A DNA stretch of 7,973 nucleotides, from assembly GCF_938045225.1 (NCBI RefSeq), contig NZ_CALINL010000061.1, forward strand, positions 1 through 7,973. The letters are read 5' to 3'. This document shows positions 5,626-7,973 of this stretch, piece after piece. Made by a program: the position numbers and the translations under genes. Source of the stretch: an uncultured Campylobacter sp. (GTDB lineage Bacteria > Campylobacterota > Campylobacteria > Campylobacterales > Campylobacteraceae). How positions within the stretch are numbered: position 1 is the stretch's first letter; the number at the start of each line of letters is the position of its first letter. The notes beneath the pieces were generated by a model that was not told the origin of the DNA, searched no databases, and worked only from the letters and a program-made list of their open reading frames with translations.

Positions 5626-6320
5626 GCCCTAACATCTCCTTGTTTTTGTAATGGTATATAAAACGGACTCTCCTCTAATATGGAAAGCACGGTTTCCGGT
5701 TTTGGTTCGATTTTGTTTTCGTAGTAAAAATCCACCTCGATAAAATTTGCGATCTTGTGCACGGCGTAAATTTCATCCACTAGCGGCGCGATAGCTGCGG
5801 CGACGTCGGTAGCGATGAGCGGCGTGGCATAGGTGACTGATTTTACCCGTTCGCGCATGAGCGTTTTTAGGCAGGTTAGCGCCGTAAGACCCGTCTCGCA
5901 GCCCTCATCGACGAGCAGGATATTTCTATCCTTTAGATCACCGATTAAATTTCCTTTTCTAAATTTATATACGTTTTTTAGGATTTTTTCGTCGTATTTA
6001 CGGTCGGCCTCACCGTAAACGAAATCGTAACTAATACCAAAGCTCTTAATCAGCTCATCGTTTAGCACCACGTCGTCCTTTTCGCTAACCATCGCGATTT
6101 CGCACTCGGGGTTATTCGGCGCAAAAATGTGCTCGCAGAATAAAATCTCGTAGCTCAAATTTAGCCCGCGAGCCACGCTATCGACCATGATAACAGAGTC
6201 TATAGAACTACATATTATCAGATATTCGCCTGCAACCAACTCCTTCTTGGGCAAAATTTCGAGCAACTTTTCAGCTGCTTCGAGCTGGTTTTCAAACATA
6301 AGTTCCCGGTAATCGCTCAT
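5610..6320 (-). CDS. Phosphoribosyltransferase-like protein, type I fold
   Basis: The product has 236 residues with no signal peptide or membrane segment, so it should be cytoplasmic. Residues 133-146 (NILLVDEGCETGLT) match the PRPP-binding signature of type I phosphoribosyltransferases (hydrophobic stretch, acidic pair, then x-x-TG-x-T). The following VTYATPLIATDVAAAI (162-177) and the end of the domain around IEVDFYYEN resemble the predicted phosphoribosyltransferase group COG1926. The reaction and base substrate cannot be assigned, and some members of the fold are regulators rather than enzymes. The start ATG shares one base with the lptD stop (TGATG), with AAGG about seven bases upstream. 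The 3' end overlaps pnp by 16 bases. The tight overlaps indicate coupled translation with both neighbours. Confidence 0.8.
   Translation of the reverse strand: MSDYRELMFENQLEAAEKLLEILPKKELVAGEYLIICSSIDSVIMVDSVARGLNLSYEILFCEHIFAPNNPECEIAMVSEKDDVVLNDELIKSFGISYDFVYGEADRKYDEKILKNVYKFRKGNLIGDLKDRNILLVDEGCETGLTALTCLKTLMRERVKSVTYATPLIATDVAAAIAPLVDEIYAVHKIANFIEVDFYYENKIEPKPETVLSILEESPFYIPLQKQGDVRACSIQ
5636..5640 (-). promoter_or_regulatory. Ribosome binding site of pnp inside the preceding gene
   Basis: AGGAG is encoded within the last codons of the phosphoribosyltransferase gene, ten bases before the pnp ATG, slightly longer than ideal spacing. Translation of the upstream gene passes over this site, so the two genes may be translationally coupled. 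Confidence 0.6.
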
Positions 6321-7973
6321 CAGCTACCTTGCGTCGTCTGTCCTACCGAAAAGTCGTAATGCACGCCACCCATCGGATAGAAATTTATAAAGAAGTAAAC
6401 GCCTCTTGATTTTTTGGCGGCCGTTCCGCTGGTAGTCGTAGTCGGTTCAAGCTCCTCTTCGTAGACAAACGTGTAGTTCCAGCACTTTCTGCGGTGAGAA
6501 ACGCCTAGCTGCCACTGCTTGTTATAGTCGCGCTCAAGGTCATACTGAGTACCGCTAAATAGCCTGTAGTTATGCGGAAGCTCGACGTAGCCGTTTAGGT
6601 GCAGATAGTTTTGCTTTTCCTGCGCATTTTTTCTTTGCATCGTGTGCCAGAGGCTAGCGCCGAATTTATCGTGCGTATAGCTCGCGCCGCTTTGAACTTT
6701 TTCAAAGTATTTATTGTCATAAGAGTACTCAAGCCTGTTGTAAAAAGACAAATTCGGTAGCGGATACCAGCCGATGATATTTTTCAAATTTGAACGCTTG
6801 TTCTCTTTGGTGTAATAACCCTGCGAAATCGTATGGCGTAAAAATTTTCTTCCGTCTTCGTTAAAAAAATACTGCGTAGCTCTAGCTGAAACCTCGTCTC
6901 TAGTGTGCTGAGGATTGATAAAGCTCTGATATTTTCGTCCGAGCATGTCATAGACGTATACGTTGCCATCGTCTTCGGCTGTCTCATATCTATCTGGTAG
7001 GTCACCTTCATTATAAGCTTTAACTACGTAATCCACACCCAGATTTAAACTATGATAGAAGCTCTCGTAAGCCTTAGCTAGATCTGTCTGGAGAGAAAAT
7101 TTATGATAGTTTTCTATATAGTTTGCGCTCCTATCCTCGTCTCCGGTCGGACGGTACATTTTCTTTGCATAGTCCACGTGGGTAGCGTATAAATAGTGAT
7201 AATACGAGAATTTCAGATAATCGTCCGCTAAAGGTAGATGAAATGAAACCGGTAGGTTAAATTCGTACTGCGTCGCTTTTACGCCGATTTTTCTCGTGTA
7301 GTTATGCGAGTGGAGATCGACAGAATAAAGCACGTTCGGCAGGATAAAACTATCGGTAAATTTATGATACTGAAAGCTCGGATACTCTTGAAGCGTATCT
7401 TTGTTTTCGTTTTTTGAGCCGATCTTTTCGGTATCTATGTAGTATTTCGCATAGGCGCCAAAGTAGTGATCGTCATTTGCTATGAAGTAGTTAAATTTAG
7501 AGGTGACAAGCGAGTCGTAGTCATCATCTCTGCCCTTTAAATTTAGATAGTCTATATCATTTAGCTTGGTTGCATCTATCCACATGCCCTCTTGCAGATC
7601 TGCCTCGCTAAGGTATTTTATGAGTTTATCTCTTTCATATTTTAGCCCGACACCTTTGTGAGTTTTGTTTTTTAGCTCAGCTCTGTTTGAAGTCTCGCTT
7701 TTTTGCTTGGCTCGGTAGCTGTTTTTATCAGTAAATGAACCAAAGCTAATCTCACCTCTTGAATCAGGCGAATCAGTAAATCTAAAAGCACCGTAAATTC
7801 CAGCGCCCCTGTTTGTCCTTATCTGCGGATCAAACTCCAGATCCCACTCATTATAAGGTGCAAAATAGACTGGCTGCTTATAGTAAAAGCCCTCTGACTT
7901 GCCATATCCAAGCTCTGGTGGCAAAAGTCCTGTCCTTCTTGTAGTATCAGTTGAGAAGCCAAAGTATGGCAGG
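6320..7973 (-). CDS. lptD: LPS-assembly outer membrane protein LptD, C-terminal 550 residues
   Basis: LptD is the outer-membrane beta-barrel that, with LptE, inserts lipopolysaccharide into the outer leaflet. The gene enters from beyond the right edge. Its first visible codons read LPYFGFSTDTTRRTGLLPPELGYG, interpretable as the end of the periplasmic domain and the conserved LptD barrel entry motif (P-x-F ... TG-x-L-x-P). The rest is barrel-like: alternating aromatic and polar strands with charged loops, ending in strands around GVYFFINF and GGVHYDFSVG. The remaining N-terminus (signal peptide and OstA-like domain) is outside the window. The fragment contains a single cysteine, 54 residues from the C-terminus in KCWNYTF, at the place of the E. 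coli Cys724/Cys725 pair. The stop TGA overlaps the next start by one base. Confidence 0.93.
   Translation of the reverse strand, partial: LPYFGFSTDTTRRTGLLPPELGYGKSEGFYYKQPVYFAPYNEWDLEFDPQIRTNRGAGIYGAFRFTDSPDSRGEISFGSFTDKNSYRAKQKSETSNRAELKNKTHKGVGLKYERDKLIKYLSEADLQEGMWIDATKLNDIDYLNLKGRDDDYDSLVTSKFNYFIANDDHYFGAYAKYYIDTEKIGSKNENKDTLQEYPSFQYHKFTDSFILPNVLYSVDLHSHNYTRKIGVKATQYEFNLPVSFHLPLADDYLKFSYYHYLYATHVDYAKKMYRPTGDEDRSANYIENYHKFSLQTDLAKAYESFYHSLNLGVDYVVKAYNEGDLPDRYETAEDDGNVYVYDMLGRKYQSFINPQHTRDEVSARATQYFFNEDGRKFLRHTISQGYYTKENKRSNLKNIIGWYPLPNLSFYNRLEYSYDNKYFEKVQSGASYTHDKFGASLWHTMQRKNAQEKQNYLHLNGYVELPHNYRLFSGTQYDLERDYNKQWQLGVSHRRKCWNYTFVYEEELEPTTTTSGTAAKKSRGVYFFINFYPMGGVHYDFSVGQTTQGS

Noticed and set aside
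1..7973. CRISPR arrays, phage genes or defence genes
   Set aside because: No regularly spaced direct repeats and no protein of such families were seen on either strand.

Overview
The window looks like chromosomal DNA of a Campylobacter-type epsilonproteobacterium. The evidence is an AT-leaning base composition with abundant AAATTT-type words, an F0 subunit c, a PNPase and an LptD of epsilonproteobacterial character, and a sodium symporter diverging from atpE, an arrangement I recall from Campylobacter jejuni. The fairly GC-rich coding DNA suggests one of the higher-GC oral species (showae/rectus/gracilis group), but that placement is inference.

Left part (1-1256). The 5' half of a neurotransmitter:sodium symporter family gene runs leftward off the window from a TTG start at 557. 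It is divergent from atpE (830-1129, + strand), the proton-carrying ring subunit of ATP synthase. A hairpin terminator follows atpE, then tRNA-Leu(GAG) at 1173-1256. An extended -10 promoter (TGnTATAAT) is embedded in the last codons of atpE and probably drives the tRNA separately.

Middle part (1257-2555). This holds no intact conserved gene. It contains an AT-rich stretch with one possible 39-residue membrane microprotein (1384-1503, - strand) and the decayed remnant of an IS1595-family (IS1016-like) insertion sequence at 1518-2405. The remnant has perfect 13-bp terminal inverted repeats, but its transposase is broken by nonsense and frameshift changes and by short GC-rich patches. Next comes a group of hairpins ending in a strong terminator that closes the minus-strand operon arriving from the right.

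Right part (2556-7973), all on the minus strand and tightly packed. In transcription order it holds lptD (5' end beyond the window), a type I phosphoribosyltransferase-like protein, pnp, and a tandem-domain universal stress protein. lptD and the phosphoribosyltransferase gene share one base (TGATG), the phosphoribosyltransferase gene overlaps pnp by 16 bases, and 16 bases separate pnp from usp. This is one transcription unit joining outer-membrane LPS export, a nucleotide-handling protein of unknown substrate, RNA turnover and a stress protein.

I see no defence system, CRISPR array or clearly new multi-gene system. The points most worth a second look are the promoter/terminator overlap at the atpE-tRNA junction, the pattern of short GC-rich insertions inside the dead transposase, the microprotein beside the IS end, and the unassigned phosphoribosyltransferase locked between lptD and pnp.
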